From an uncultured Erythrobacter sp. (GTDB lineage Bacteria > Pseudomonadota > Alphaproteobacteria > Sphingomonadales > Sphingomonadaceae), in contig CAJXJR010000003.1 in NCBI GenBank assembly GCA_913055155.1, positions 62,001 through 126,000 on the forward strand: 64,000 bases of DNA. The letters run 5' to 3'. Both the position numbers and the translations under genes were made by a program. The notes below the pieces were generated by a model. That model saw nothing but the letters and a program-made list of their open reading frames with translations. It did not search any database and was not told the origin of the DNA. Shown here piece by piece: positions 15,738 through 25,099 of the stretch. The first letter of the stretch is position 1. Each line of letters starts with the position of its first letter.

Positions 15738-17123
15738 TTAGTCGTCGTCGGTACCGGAATTGCGCTCGTTCATGCCCAGCAGTTTCAGCTTCCGGTGCAG
15801 GGCCGAACGCTCCATGCCGATGAAGCCCGCGGTCTTGGAAATGTTGCCCGAGAACCGGCGGATCTGGATCCGCAGGTACTCACGCTCGAAGCTTTCGCGC
15901 GCCTCGCGCAAGGGAACGCCCATCAGCGAGGACATGCCGCCGCCGCTCTCGTCGGACCCGCCGGTAATCTCCGGCGGCAGCATGTCCGGCGTGATCGTCT
16001 TGAAATCCTCGCGCGGGGCCAGGATCACGGTGCGTTCGATAACGTTGCGCAGCTGGCGCACGTTGCCGGGCCAGTCGTAAGCCTGCATGGCGGCCAGCGC
16101 CTCGGGCGCCACGGTAGGCGGCTCCAAACCCTGTTCGCGGGCGTAGCGGGTGAAGAAATGATCGGCCAGCGCGGGGATATCGTCGCGCCGATCCGCCAGT
16201 GGCGGGATCTCGATCGGCACCACGTTGAGGCGGTAGAACAGGTCTTCGCGAAAACGCTTTTCCTCGATCTCCTTCAGCAGGTCGCGCGCGGTGGAGGAAA
16301 CGACGCGCACGTCCACGCCCACCTGGCGGTTGCCGCCCACACGCACGAAGCCCTGGTCGGTCAGCACGCGCAGGATTCGGGCCTGCGTGCTTTCGGGCAT
16401 GTCGGCCACTTCATCGAGGTAAAGCGTGCCGCCGTCCGCCAGTTCAAGCAGGCCGGCGCGTACCAGCTTGCCATCGGCTTCCTCGCCGAACAGTTCGTGC
16501 TCGAACCGCTCGGGCGTGATGCGCGCCGAGTTGACGGTGACAAAGGCCTTGTTGGCGCGCGGGCTCCAGGCGTGCAGCAGCCGTGCGGCCACTTCCTTGC
16601 CTGCGCCGGCCGGGCCGCTGATCAGCACCCGGCTGCCGGTATTGGCCACCCGCTTCAGCGTGGCGCGCACGGCGTTGATGGCGCTGGAATTGCCGGTGAA
16701 CTCGTCGGGCGAGGTCATCCCTTCGCGCAGCCGTTCGTTCTCGCGGCGCAGGCGCTCGGTCTCTGTCGCGCGTTCGACCAGGTGCAGCAGCTTCTCCGCC
16801 TCGAACGGCTTTTCGATAAAGTCCATCGCTCCGCGGCTGACGGCGGAGACGGCGGTATCCACGTTGCCGTGGCCGGAGAAGATGATGACCGGCAGGTTGG
16901 GCTCGCGCTGCTTGATCGCGTCGAGCACTTCCAACCCGTCCATCGGGCTGCCGTGCAGCCACACGTCCAGCAGCACCAGGCTGGGCCGCCGTTCGTCGAC
17001 CATGGCCAGCGCGCTGTCGCTGTCGCCGGCGGTGCGGCAGTCATAGCCTTCATCGCTCAGCACGCCGGCCACGAGATCGCGAATATCGCGCTCGTCATCG
17101 ACTACTAGGATATCGAGTGCCAT
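15738..17123 (-). CDS. ntrX: Response regulator NtrX
   Basis: Response regulator paired with NtrY, linked to nitrogen, envelope and redox control in alphaproteobacteria. 461 residues: receiver domain with phospho-acceptor D53 (LVLLDVWLHG) and the EKPF lysine; AAA+ domain with a Walker A written GPAGAGKE and Walker B LYLDEVADMP; and a Fis-type helix-turn-helix at the end (SKTAGFIGMERSALHRKLKLLG). The GAFTGA loop used to contact sigma-54 is missing: ELFGEEADGKLVRAGLLELADGG is found where ELFGHEKGAFTGA would be. It therefore probably acts as a sigma-70-dependent regulator. It lies 20 bases after ntrY. Confidence 0.95.
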   Translation of the reverse strand: MALDILVVDDERDIRDLVAGVLSDEGYDCRTAGDSDSALAMVDERRPSLVLLDVWLHGSPMDGLEVLDAIKQREPNLPVIIFSGHGNVDTAVSAVSRGAMDFIEKPFEAEKLLHLVERATETERLRRENERLREGMTSPDEFTGNSSAINAVRATLKRVANTGSRVLISGPAGAGKEVAARLLHAWSPRANKAFVTVNSARITPERFEHELFGEEADGKLVRAGLLELADGGTLYLDEVADMPESTQARILRVLTDQGFVRVGGNRQVGVDVRVVSSTARDLLKEIEEKRFREDLFYRLNVVPIEIPPLADRRDDIPALADHFFTRYAREQGLEPPTVAPEALAAMQAYDWPGNVRQLRNVIERTVILAPREDFKTITPDMLPPEITGGSDESGGGMSSLMGVPLREARESFEREYLRIQIRRFSGNISKTAGFIGMERSALHRKLKLLGMNERNSGTDDD

Positions 17124-17143
17124 TCAATGCTCTCCTGCATGTC

Positions 17144-19372
17144 TCATTCAGCCGCCTCGCTGCCTTCATCCAGTGCCCCCGGATGGATGGCAAAGCGCAG
17201 CGTTGCCCGCGTGCCGCCTTCGGGCAGCGCGGCAAATTCGAGGTCGCCGGCGTGTTCCTCGACAATTTTCTTCACGATCGCGAGGCCAAGGCCGGTGCCT
17301 TTCTCGCGCGTGGTGACATAGGGTTCGATCACGTTTTCGCCGCCCTTGGGCAGGCCGATGCCATTGTCGCTCACCTGGATTTCCACGTGGTCGCCAACAA
17401 GGCGCATCGCCACGTCGATACGGCCGCGCCAGTCGGCGCTGGCATCGGGGATGCGGGCATCCACCGCTTCGGCGGCGTTTTTCAGAACGTTGGTCATCGC
17501 CTGGCCCAGCTGGTGGCGATCGCATTCGATCGGCGGAATGTCGCTGGCGGCGGTAAATCCGTAGGTGATTTCCTGGTGTGCGACTTCCTGCAGGAACAGC
17601 GCCTGGCGCACCAGGTCGACAGCGTCCTCGCTGCGGAAGACGGGCTTGGGCAGGCGGGCGAAGCTGGAAAACTCGTCCACCATCTTCCTCAGGTCGCCGA
17701 CCTGGCGGATGATCGTGCCGGTCAGTTCGTCGAACAGCTCCACGTCCTTGTCGATCTGCCGGGCATAGCGGCGCTTCAGCCGTTCGGTCGCCAGCTGGAT
17801 GGGTGTGAGCGGGTTCTTGATCTCGTGCGCGATGCGCCGCGCCACGTCGGACCACGCGGCCTGGCGCTGGTCCAGCAGCTGGCGGGTAATATCCTCGAAG
17901 GTGATGACGAAGCCGCCCGTGGCCGGTGCCAGCTGCACCGCCAGCGTCAGCAATTCGCCTGCACGGCTGATCTGGATGATCTCGTGCGTCTTGCCCTCGC
18001 TCACCAGCTGGGCCAGCTGCGGGGCGACATCCTCCAGCGGCATGTCCACCGGCACCGGGCCTTCCTTGTCGAGCAGCAGGCGCTGGGCAGAGCTGTTCAT
18101 CAGCAAAATCCGCCCTTCCCCGTCGATCGAGACGATACCGGCAGTAATCGATTGCAGCACGGCCTCGATAAAGGCGCGGCGCTCGTCCAGCTGCTGGTTG
18201 GCACCCAGCAACGCGTCGGTCTGGCGCTGGATCTGCGCGGTCATGCGGTTGAAGGCGCGGTTCAGCAGGCCGATCTCGTCCGGCCCGGTGCGCCCCTCAA
18301 CCCGCATGGCATAGTTGCCGGAACCGATTTCCTGTGCGGCTTCGGCCAGTTCGGCCAGCGGCTTCACCTGCCTGTCGGCAAAGCGCAGCGCCGCCCACAC
18401 GGCCAGGGCAACCAGTGCCAGCGACACGCCGAAAAGGGCGAAGTTGAATTGTAGCTGGAGGACTCGCGCCTGTTCGGTCAGCTCCTCGTAACTGTCCACC
18501 ACGTCCTGCGCACGCTGGTAGCGCGAAAGGGCCTCTGCATCGGAATCGCGTGCTGAATAAAGGTAGATGCCCAAGTCGCGATCAAGCGGGACGATCGCCT
18601 CTGTTCGGTCCACGGTCGCGCGCACAGAGACTGTTTCGCCGCTTTGCAGTTGTGCCAATGCCTCGGGGGTGACGCGGGTGCGTTCGGTGTCTTCATCGGG
18701 GTCGACAATCACCAGCACGCGCATCTCGCCATCGGGCGCCTCTTGCAGGATCGCGCTTTCACTCAGTTCCCGCGAATATATCTGCAGCGAATATTGCTCG
18801 GCGAACTCGGGGCTGGTGATGGCCATGCTCTGCAGGAAGAACTGCAGGTCGTTCGCCATCGCCAGCGTGTTGTCGCCCACGAAGCGCAGGTTGTCGTCGT
18901 AATAACCGCGCGCCAGTTCGTTGGCATTGTCCAGGATGCCGCGCGAATCGTCGCTGAACCAGAATTGCACGCCGGACTGGAACAGGATGGAGGCGAACAC
19001 CGCCACGAACAGCGTGGGAATTGCCGCCAGCAGCGAGAAGAAGAATACCAGGTTCACGTGCAGCCGAGCGGTGGTGCCCCCTGCCCTGCGGATGGCGATG
19101 CGACGCCCCCACAGCACGATTAGCCCCAGCGCAGGCAGCAGCGTACCAACCAGCAGCGTGGCCGATTGCCATGAGGGAATCGGCTCACCATCGCTGGGAC
19201 GCCCGGCCAGCATGAACCACACCGTGACGAGCATCAGGGCCAAGGCAGCGTAGCAGGCGAATTCCAGCCACAGGAACAGGTTCAGGCGGCGCGAGGCCAC
19301 CGCCGCCCGGCGCAGGAAGCGCGAGCGCTTGGGCATCGAATTCGCCTGTTCGGAGTGTGGCACTTCAGTCAC
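17144..19372 (-). CDS. ntrY: Sensor histidine kinase NtrY
   Basis: Membrane sensor kinase for NtrX, 742 residues. Three hydrophobic segments near the N-terminus (LWLEFACYAALALMLVTVW, ATLLVGTLLPALGLIVLW, LVFFFSLLAAIPTLFVAVFA) precede an extracytoplasmic domain of ~200 residues, then a fourth segment (FALFGVSLALVALAVWAAL), HAMP, PAS, a HisKA box ([17 protein letters not shown]) and an HATPase with NVLKNAAEAV, DNGIGLP and GTGLGLAI. The start is uncertain: GTG 19372 gives the length stated, but ATG 19336 (MPKRSRFLRR) directly before the first basic patch is equally plausible. It lies about 60 bases after ntrC. Confidence 0.95.
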   Translation of the reverse strand: MTEVPHSEQANSMPKRSRFLRRAAVASRRLNLFLWLEFACYAALALMLVTVWFMLAGRPSDGEPIPSWQSATLLVGTLLPALGLIVLWGRRIAIRRAGGTTARLHVNLVFFFSLLAAIPTLFVAVFASILFQSGVQFWFSDDSRGILDNANELARGYYDDNLRFVGDNTLAMANDLQFFLQSMAITSPEFAEQYSLQIYSRELSESAILQEAPDGEMRVLVIVDPDEDTERTRVTPEALAQLQSGETVSVRATVDRTEAIVPLDRDLGIYLYSARDSDAEALSRYQRAQDVVDSYEELTEQARVLQLQFNFALFGVSLALVALAVWAALRFADRQVKPLAELAEAAQEIGSGNYAMRVEGRTGPDEIGLLNRAFNRMTAQIQRQTDALLGANQQLDERRAFIEAVLQSITAGIVSIDGEGRILLMNSSAQRLLLDKEGPVPVDMPLEDVAPQLAQLVSEGKTHEIIQISRAGELLTLAVQLAPATGGFVITFEDITRQLLDQRQAAWSDVARRIAHEIKNPLTPIQLATERLKRRYARQIDKDVELFDELTGTIIRQVGDLRKMVDEFSSFARLPKPVFRSEDAVDLVRQALFLQEVAHQEITYGFTAASDIPPIECDRHQLGQAMTNVLKNAAEAVDARIPDASADWRGRIDVAMRLVGDHVEIQVSDNGIGLPKGGENVIEPYVTTREKGTGLGLAIVKKIVEEHAGDLEFAALPEGGTRATLRFAIHPGALDEGSEAAE

Positions 19373-19432
19373 GTTGCAGGCTTACAACAACGCTGTTGCA
19401 GCTTTGCAAGTTAAAAGCGCTGTTATCCCCTG

Positions 19433-20839
19433 TCAGCGGGAAAAACTCTCGGGATCGATGTCCAGTTCGGACAAGCGTTTGCGCAGGGTGTTACGGTTGA
19501 TCCCCAGCAGGTTTGCCGCCTTCAGCTGGTTTCCTCCGGTGCGCGCAAGGGCGTGGCGGAATACCGGGCGTTCCAGTTCAGCCAGGGCATCATGATACAA
19601 TGTGCCTTCGGTGAAATTGCGCTGTTCCAGCCAGTGGGTTACTGCCTCCGCAATATCGCCCGATGCAGGTCCGGGCTGCGCATCGGGTGCCGTATCGAGC
19701 AGCGAGCGGATGCAGTCGGCATCGATCACGTCATCGCGCGACAGCAAGGCCGCGCGATAGACCAGGTTCTGCAATTCACGCACGTTGCCGCGCCACGGCT
19801 GCTGCGAGAGCAGTTGCGCCGCTTCTTCGCTTAGCGAACGCTTTGGCAGGCCTTCACTGGCCGCGCGGGCAAGGAAGTGCAGCGCCAGCGGCGGCACGTC
19901 GCCTTCTCGATCGCGCAGCGGCGGCAGTTTGATCGGCACCACGTTGAGGCGGTAATACAGGTCTTCGCGAAATTCGCCGGCAGCGATCAGCGGCATCAGG
20001 TCGCGATTGGTGGCGGCGATGATGCGCACGTCGACTTCGATTTCGTCGCTGCCGCCCACGCGGCGGATACGCCCCGATTGCAACGCACGCAGCAGGCGGG
20101 TCTGGGCTTCGGCGGGCATGTCGCCGATCTCGTCGAGGAACAGCGTCCCGCCGTGTGCCTGTTCGAACTTGCCGATGGAACGCGCGGTAGCACCGGTGAA
20201 GGCGCCTTTCTCGTGCCCGAACAGCTCGCTTTCGATCAGCTCGCGCGGGATCGCCGCAGTGTTGACCGCCACGAACGGGCCGTTCTTGCGCGAACCCAGG
20301 TTGTGGATCGCCTCGGCCACCAGTTCCTTGCCCGTACCGCTTTCGCCCAGCACCAGTACGGTCAGGTCGTTGTGCAGCACGCGGGTTATCAGGCGATAGA
20401 CATCCTGCATCGCCTGGCTGCGGCCGATCAGCGGCAGGCCCTGGCCCGGATCCTCGTCCCCGGAGAGGCCGGTCTTGCGGCTCTCCACCGCCTGGCGCGT
20501 GGCGCGCACCAGGTCGTCGAGGTCGAAAGGCTTGGGGAAATATTCGAAGGCACCGCGATCGGTGGCGCGCACGGCGGTATCGAGGGTATTCTGCGCCGAA
20601 AGGATGATAACCGGCATGTCCGGGTAGGCATCGCGCACTTCGCCCAGTGTCTCGATCCCGTCACCGTCCAGCAGCATGACGTCAGTCAGCATGACGCCAT
20701 AGTCGTTCGCCGCCAGTGCGGCATCGCGGCCAGCGACGGTATCGGTGCTGTCGATCTCGAAACCCTCGTCTTCCAGCGCGGCACGGATCACCGTGGCGAT
20801 GGCGTTGTCGTCCTCTACCAGCAGGGCGCGGTGTGCCAT
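19433..20839 (-). CDS. ntrC: Nitrogen regulator NtrC
   Basis: Sigma-54 enhancer-binding response regulator of nitrogen-limitation genes. 468 residues from ATG 20839, which follows a GAGGGAGGG ribosome site. Receiver domain with D53 (VMLTDVMLLDGDG); AAA+ domain with GESGTGKE, the intact sigma-54 loop GAFTGA, and LFLDEIGDMP; C-terminal Fis helix-turn-helix GNQLKAANLLGINRNTLRKRL. Contrast with NtrX, which lacks the GAFTGA loop. It lies 14 bases after ntrB in the dusB operon. Confidence 0.96.
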   Translation of the reverse strand: MAHRALLVEDDNAIATVIRAALEDEGFEIDSTDTVAGRDAALAANDYGVMLTDVMLLDGDGIETLGEVRDAYPDMPVIILSAQNTLDTAVRATDRGAFEYFPKPFDLDDLVRATRQAVESRKTGLSGDEDPGQGLPLIGRSQAMQDVYRLITRVLHNDLTVLVLGESGTGKELVAEAIHNLGSRKNGPFVAVNTAAIPRELIESELFGHEKGAFTGATARSIGKFEQAHGGTLFLDEIGDMPAEAQTRLLRALQSGRIRRVGGSDEIEVDVRIIAATNRDLMPLIAAGEFREDLYYRLNVVPIKLPPLRDREGDVPPLALHFLARAASEGLPKRSLSEEAAQLLSQQPWRGNVRELQNLVYRAALLSRDDVIDADCIRSLLDTAPDAQPGPASGDIAEAVTHWLEQRNFTEGTLYHDALAELERPVFRHALARTGGNQLKAANLLGINRNTLRKRLSELDIDPESFSR

Positions 20840-20853
20840 GCTCTTTCCCTCCC

Positions 20854-21918
20854 TCAGCGCGCCATCGGCAGGTTGATGCGGAAATGCGTCCACCCACCGG
20901 CATCGTCGCGTTCGTGGCTGACGCGCCCGTCCATGTCGCGCACCAACTTTTGCACCAGAGCAAGCCCCAGCCCCTGACCGTTGGTCTTGCTGGAAACAAA
21001 GGGCTCGAAAATATCGTCGCGGATAGCCGGGTCTATGCCCGGCCCGTTGTCGCTGACAGTGATTTCGATGGGCAGCCTTACCGGGCGCCCCAGGCGAATG
21101 ACGTTCATCACCATGCCGCTGACGAAGCGCGTGCGCACCGTCACTTGCGGCGCCACCACCCCGGCACAGGCATCGCGGGCATTGGCCATCAGGTTCACCA
21201 GCACCTGCACCAGCGCGCCTTCGTTGGCCAGCACCGGCGGCAACGAAGGATCGAATTCTTCGCGCCAGGCGACGGTGGCGTCGCTGGTCAGGCGCACGGT
21301 TTCATGCGCGCGGCGAATGGCGGCGTGCAGGTTGACCGGCCCGACCGGCTCGGCCCGCTCGCGGCCCAGGCGCTGCATGCGGTCGATCAGTTGGGCGATG
21401 CGGTCCACTTCGTCGGCGATCAGGGTGGTGAGCGGGGCCTCCCCCTCCCCCACCTTGCGCGCCAGCAGTTGCGAGGCACCACGAATGGCCGCCAGCGGAT
21501 TCTTGATCTCGTGCGCCAGCACGGCAGGACCGCGCAGTTGCCCGCGCCGTTCGTATTCTTCGAAGCGTTCGCCCTGGCTGGCATCCGACAGCGTGGCCAT
21601 GCGCCAGCCCGGATGATTGGAAAGCGTCGACATGGTGATGTTCAGCCGCAGGTCGCGCTCTCCCACCGTCACGTCGATACCGCGCGCCACCAGTTGCCGA
21701 TCGTTATCGCGCAGGCGTTCGAGCACGTCAGGCTGGGCAAAGTCGAGGATTTCGAGGAAGCTCTTGCCCTGCATCCGCCGGAAACTCATGCCCAGCAGGC
21801 TTTCCGCCGACGGGTTGGCTTCCTGGATCACGTGATCGGGCGACAGCAGCAGCATCCCGAAAGACAGGCCGTTCAGCTGTTCGCGCGCGGCCGGAAGCGC
21901 GGGGGTGTTCTCGCTCAC
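20854..21918 (-). CDS. ntrB: Nitrogen sensor kinase/phosphatase NtrB
   Basis: Cytoplasmic histidine kinase that phosphorylates NtrC under control of PII. 354 residues from GTG 21918, whose bases overlap the dusB stop (GTGA). It has a PAS domain ([21 protein letters not shown]), the phospho-acceptor histidine in [19 protein letters not shown], and an HATPase with [17 protein letters not shown] and GQGLGLALV. No transmembrane segment is seen. The reading frame is open much further upstream through dusB, but that extension is only a shadow of dusB. Confidence 0.95.
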   Translation of the reverse strand: MSENTPALPAAREQLNGLSFGMLLLSPDHVIQEANPSAESLLGMSFRRMQGKSFLEILDFAQPDVLERLRDNDRQLVARGIDVTVGERDLRLNITMSTLSNHPGWRMATLSDASQGERFEEYERRGQLRGPAVLAHEIKNPLAAIRGASQLLARKVGEGEAPLTTLIADEVDRIAQLIDRMQRLGRERAEPVGPVNLHAAIRRAHETVRLTSDATVAWREEFDPSLPPVLANEGALVQVLVNLMANARDACAGVVAPQVTVRTRFVSGMVMNVIRLGRPVRLPIEITVSDNGPGIDPAIRDDIFEPFVSSKTNGQGLGLALVQKLVRDMDGRVSHERDDAGGWTHFRINLPMAR

Positions 21919-22934
21919 GCGGCCCGGCGCCTCAGGAAGGGATCGTAAAAACGCTCCAGTTCGCCCAGCACCTGCTGCGAATCGTCGACGAAGTTCACCT
22001 TGTTGCGGAAGTCGGCACTGCCGTGCATCCCCTTGGTGTACCAGCCCAGGTGCTTGCGCGCGATCTTCACGCCCACGTCCTCGCCGTAATGGTCCAGCAT
22101 GGCCTTGTAGTGTTCGACGACGCTCTCGTACTGCTCGTCGAAGCTGGGGCTCTCCAGCACCTCGCCGGTGCGCCACCAGTGCATGACCTGCCCCAGCAGC
22201 CACGGCTTGCCATAGGCACCGCGCCCGATCATCAGCCCGTCCGCGCCCGATTGTTCCAGCGCAGTGGCGGCATCGTGGATCGAGCAGATATCGCCGTTGA
22301 CGATCACCGGAATGGAGACCGCATCCTTCACCTTGCGGATGAACGACCAGTCGGCATGCCCCTTGTACATCTGGTTGCGCGTGCGACCGTGGACGGTGAT
22401 CATCTTCACGCCCAGGTCTTCGGCAATGCGGCTGAGTTCCGGCGCGTTCAGGCTGGCGTGGTCCCAACCCATGCGCATCTTCACGGTAACCGGCACGGAG
22501 ACGGCCTTCACCGTGGCTTCCATCAGCTTCGTCGCCAGCCCCACTTCGCGCATCAGTGCAGAGCCTGCCAACTGGCCGACCACCTTGCGCACCGGGCAAC
22601 CGAAGTTGATGTCGATCACCGCCGCGCCGTTGTCTTCCTGCAGTTTCGCCGCTTCGCCCATCGATACAGGGTCGCAGCCGACCAACTGCATTGACACCGG
22701 CTCTTCGGTGGGATGCCATTCGGCCTTCTGGATCGACTGGCGCGTTTCGCGGATCGCGGCTTCGCTGGCGATCATCTCGGTGACGTTGAGGCCCGAGCCA
22801 TAGCGCCGCACCAGGGTGCGGAAGGGCAAGTCCGTCACGCCCGTCATCGGCGCAAGCACGACCGGGCAATCGATCCGCACGGGACCGATTTCGATCGGCG
22901 TAATCGCCGGAGGAGTGGGAATTTCGCTGCTCAT
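21915..22934 (-). CDS. dusB: tRNA-dihydrouridine synthase B (NifR3)
   Basis: FMN-dependent enzyme reducing uridine in the tRNA D-loop. 339 residues. The phosphate/FMN barrel opens with [21 protein letters not shown], the catalytic cysteine lies in [13 protein letters not shown], and [11 protein letters not shown] and [10 protein letters not shown] complete the barrel. It is the first gene of the reverse nitrogen operon; the historical name nifR3 reflects this linkage. An 82-base gap separates it from the divergent ispDF. Confidence 0.95.
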   Translation of the reverse strand: MSSEIPTPPAITPIEIGPVRIDCPVVLAPMTGVTDLPFRTLVRRYGSGLNVTEMIASEAAIRETRQSIQKAEWHPTEEPVSMQLVGCDPVSMGEAAKLQEDNGAAVIDINFGCPVRKVVGQLAGSALMREVGLATKLMEATVKAVSVPVTVKMRMGWDHASLNAPELSRIAEDLGVKMITVHGRTRNQMYKGHADWSFIRKVKDAVSIPVIVNGDICSIHDAATALEQSGADGLMIGRGAYGKPWLLGQVMHWWRTGEVLESPSFDEQYESVVEHYKAMLDHYGEDVGVKIARKHLGWYTKGMHGSADFRNKVNFVDDSQQVLGELERFYDPFLRRRAA

Positions 22935-23016
22935 AGGAGTGTGTTGCTTAAAATATGGGCAGGCGCATAGTGGATTGCGAGGGGCGGCTCAAGCGGCTAG
23001 CGCGAGGCCCGTGTCC

Positions 23017-24183
23017 ATGACCGCTGCCCCAACCCCGGAAACAGGCGCACTGGCAGCCGTGATCGTGGCCGCCGGCAAGGGGCTGCGCGCGGGCCAGGCG
23101 GTGCCCAAGCAGTTCGCGCCTTATCGCGGCTCCACCGTGCTGCGTCATGCTGTCGAAGCGCTGGTGCGCGGCGGTGTGACGCGATTTGCGGTGGCCATTC
23201 CCGAAGGCGCAGATTCGATTGTCCATGAATGCCTTGGCGGGATCGACGGCGTGACGCTGGTAACCGGCGGCGCTTCGCGGCAGGAAAGCGTGGCGCGCGC
23301 GCTGGAGGCGCTGGCCGATACCCCGCCCGACCTCGTGCTGGTCCACGATGCGGCGCGGCCCGATTGCCCGCCGAAGGTGATCGCGCGATTGGTCGATGCG
23401 CTGGATGCCCATCCCGGCGCGATTCCGGTTCTGCCGGTGGTCGATTCCATGGTCGTTGCCGAAAACGGCCTTATGGCAGCCGATGCCAGGCGCGAGAGCC
23501 TGCGCCGGGTGCAGACGCCGCAAGCCTTTCGCTTTGCCGATATCCTTGCCGCTCACCGCGCGTGGGACGGCGAAGCGACCGCGGGCGACGATGCCCAGGT
23601 GCTGCGCGCAAGCGGCGGCGAAGTGGCGCTGGTCGATGGTGACGAGCGCTTGCGCAAACTGACTTTTGCGGAGGATTTCATGACTGCAAAGCCGACCGTC
23701 CTGCCCGTGCGCGTGGGATCGGGATACGACGTCCACCGGCTCGTGCCCGGCGAGGAACTGTGGCTGTGCGGTGTTCAGGTCGAGCATGACAAGGGGCTGG
23801 CCGGTCATTCGGATGCCGATGTGGGACTGCACGCCGTGGTCGATGCCATCCTCGGGGCCTGCGCGCAGGGCGATATCGGCCAGCACTTCCCGCCCAGCGA
23901 CCCGCAATGGAAAGGCGCGCCATCTTCCCGCTTTGTGGAACACGCGGTGAAGCTGGCGGCTGAGGCAGGCTATGCCATCGGCAATGTCGACCTGACGCTG
24001 ATCTGCGAAGCGCCCAAGATCGGCCCCCACCGCGATGCCATGCGTGCACGCCTGGCGGAACTGCTGGGCGTGGACGTGGGTTGTGTCAGCGTGAAAGCGA
24101 CAACGACAGAACGACTGGGCTTTACCGGCAGAGGCGAAGGCATAGCGGCGCAGGCCGTGGCAACCCTGGTGACGACGGCATGA
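23017..24183 (+). CDS. ispDF: Bifunctional IspD-IspF of the MEP isoprenoid pathway
   Basis: One 388-residue chain carries 2-C-methyl-D-erythritol 4-phosphate cytidylyltransferase (IspD; VAAGKGLRAGQAVPKQF, VHDAARP, VQTPQAF) and 2-C-methyl-D-erythritol 2,4-cyclodiphosphate synthase (IspF; GSGYDVHRL, GHSDADVGLHAVVDAILGA, TTTERLGFTGRGEG). The join is near residue 225. The intermediate IspE step is not encoded here. The fusion is common in alphaproteobacteria. ATG 23017 has a GAGG site nine bases upstream; GTG 23011 is an alternative. The stop overlaps the pncC start (ATGA). Confidence 0.95.
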   Translation: MTAAPTPETGALAAVIVAAGKGLRAGQAVPKQFAPYRGSTVLRHAVEALVRGGVTRFAVAIPEGADSIVHECLGGIDGVTLVTGGASRQESVARALEALADTPPDLVLVHDAARPDCPPKVIARLVDALDAHPGAIPVLPVVDSMVVAENGLMAADARRESLRRVQTPQAFRFADILAAHRAWDGEATAGDDAQVLRASGGEVALVDGDERLRKLTFAEDFMTAKPTVLPVRVGSGYDVHRLVPGEELWLCGVQVEHDKGLAGHSDADVGLHAVVDAILGACAQGDIGQHFPPSDPQWKGAPSSRFVEHAVKLAAEAGYAIGNVDLTLICEAPKIGPHRDAMRARLAELLGVDVGCVSVKATTTERLGFTGRGEGIAAQAVATLVTTA

Positions 24184-24677
24184 CCGACGCGCTGCTTCCC
24201 GATGATATCGTGCAGCTGGCCCGCCGCGTGGTGGAGGAAAACGCCGCTGCCGGGCGCAAGGTGGCGCTGGCGGAAAGCTGCACGGGCGGGCTGGTTGCTG
24301 CAGCCTTGACCGAAATTCCCGGCAGTTCGTCGGTACTCGATCGCTCTTTCGTCACCTATTCGAACGAAGCCAAGCAGGAATTGCTGGGCGTGGAACGGGA
24401 TATCATCGAAGCCTTCGGCGCGGTTTCGGTCGCCTGCGTCTACGCCATGGCACGCGGTGCGCTGGAACGCAGCGATGCCGACGTAGCCGTTGCCATCAGC
24501 GGCATTGCCGGCCCCGGTGGCGGCAGCGAAACCAAGCCAGTCGGCACGGTGGTCTTCGCGCGGCTGGAAAAAGGGCAGGACGAGCCCGAAGCGGAAGACA
24601 AGCTGTTCGCCGATACCGGCCGTTCGGGCGTGCGCCGTCAGGCGACGCTTTGCGCGCTCGAACTGCTCTTGCCGTAA
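24180..24677 (+). CDS. pncC: Nicotinamide-nucleotide amidase (CinA C-terminal domain)
   Basis: 165-residue CinA_C protein, deamidating NMN to nicotinate mononucleotide in the bacterial pyridine nucleotide cycle. The hallmark stretch LAESCTGGLVAAALTEIPGSS and the later AISGIAGPGGGSETKPVGTVVFA are both intact. The N-terminal MoCF-like domain of full-length CinA is absent. ATG overlaps the ispDF stop. Its 3' end runs 40 bases into the opposing COQ10-like gene, so the two genes converge with overlapping coding ends. Confidence 0.9.
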   Translation: MTDALLPDDIVQLARRVVEENAAAGRKVALAESCTGGLVAAALTEIPGSSSVLDRSFVTYSNEAKQELLGVERDIIEAFGAVSVACVYAMARGALERSDADVAVAISGIAGPGGGSETKPVGTVVFARLEKGQDEPEAEDKLFADTGRSGVRRQATLCALELLLP

Positions 24678-25099
24678 AGCTCTTCCGCGCGAGCCTCGAA
24701 CGCGGTCACCATCTTGCGAAAGGCGCGGTCGATGTACTGGCCCGCCAATGTTTCGAACATGATGTTCTTGAAGCTGAAATCGACTGCGAAATCGATCTCG
24801 CAGCAACTCTCCCCGCAGCTGCGGAAGGTCCAGTTGTTGTCGAGATCGCGCAGCGGCCCGTCGATATAGTGCACGTTGATCGTGTTCGGGCGATCCTTCA
24901 CCACCTTGCTGGTAAACTTCTCGCGCAGGGCCTTGAAGCCGACCAGCATGTCGGCCGTCATCTCTGTCTCGCTGTCGTTGCGCACGCGCGTGGCGACGAC
25001 CCACGGCAGGAATTCGGGGTACTTGTCGACATCGGCGACAAGGTCGAACATCTGCTCTGCCGTGTAGGGCAGGCGATGGGTTTCGCGGATGGAGGGCAT
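24638..25099 (-). CDS. COQ10/RatA-like START-domain protein
   Basis: 153-residue protein of the polyketide cyclase/COQ10 family, which binds hydrophobic molecules such as ubiquinone. Typical sequence: HRLPYTAEQMFDLVADVDKYPEFLPWVVATRV at the start and DFSFKNIMFETLAGQYIDRAFRKMVTAFEARAEELYG at the end. Some databases call the same family RatA toxin, but no antitoxin-like partner is seen and the position behind lipA favours a quinone/respiratory role. The start codon shares one base with the lipA stop. Confidence 0.87.
   Translation of the reverse strand: MPSIRETHRLPYTAEQMFDLVADVDKYPEFLPWVVATRVRNDSETEMTADMLVGFKALREKFTSKVVKDRPNTINVHYIDGPLRDLDNNWTFRSCGESCCEIDFAVDFSFKNIMFETLAGQYIDRAFRKMVTAFEARAEELYGKSSSSAQSVA

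Noticed and set aside
15795-18454. Long forward frames opposite ntrX and ntrY
   Set aside because: His/Gln/Arg-rich shadow products; the reverse genes have complete receiver, AAA+ and kinase motifs.
24638-25099. RatA toxin of a toxin-antitoxin pair
   Set aside because: No antitoxin-like partner; the START-domain protein sits behind lipA, and a COQ10-like lipid-binding role fits better.
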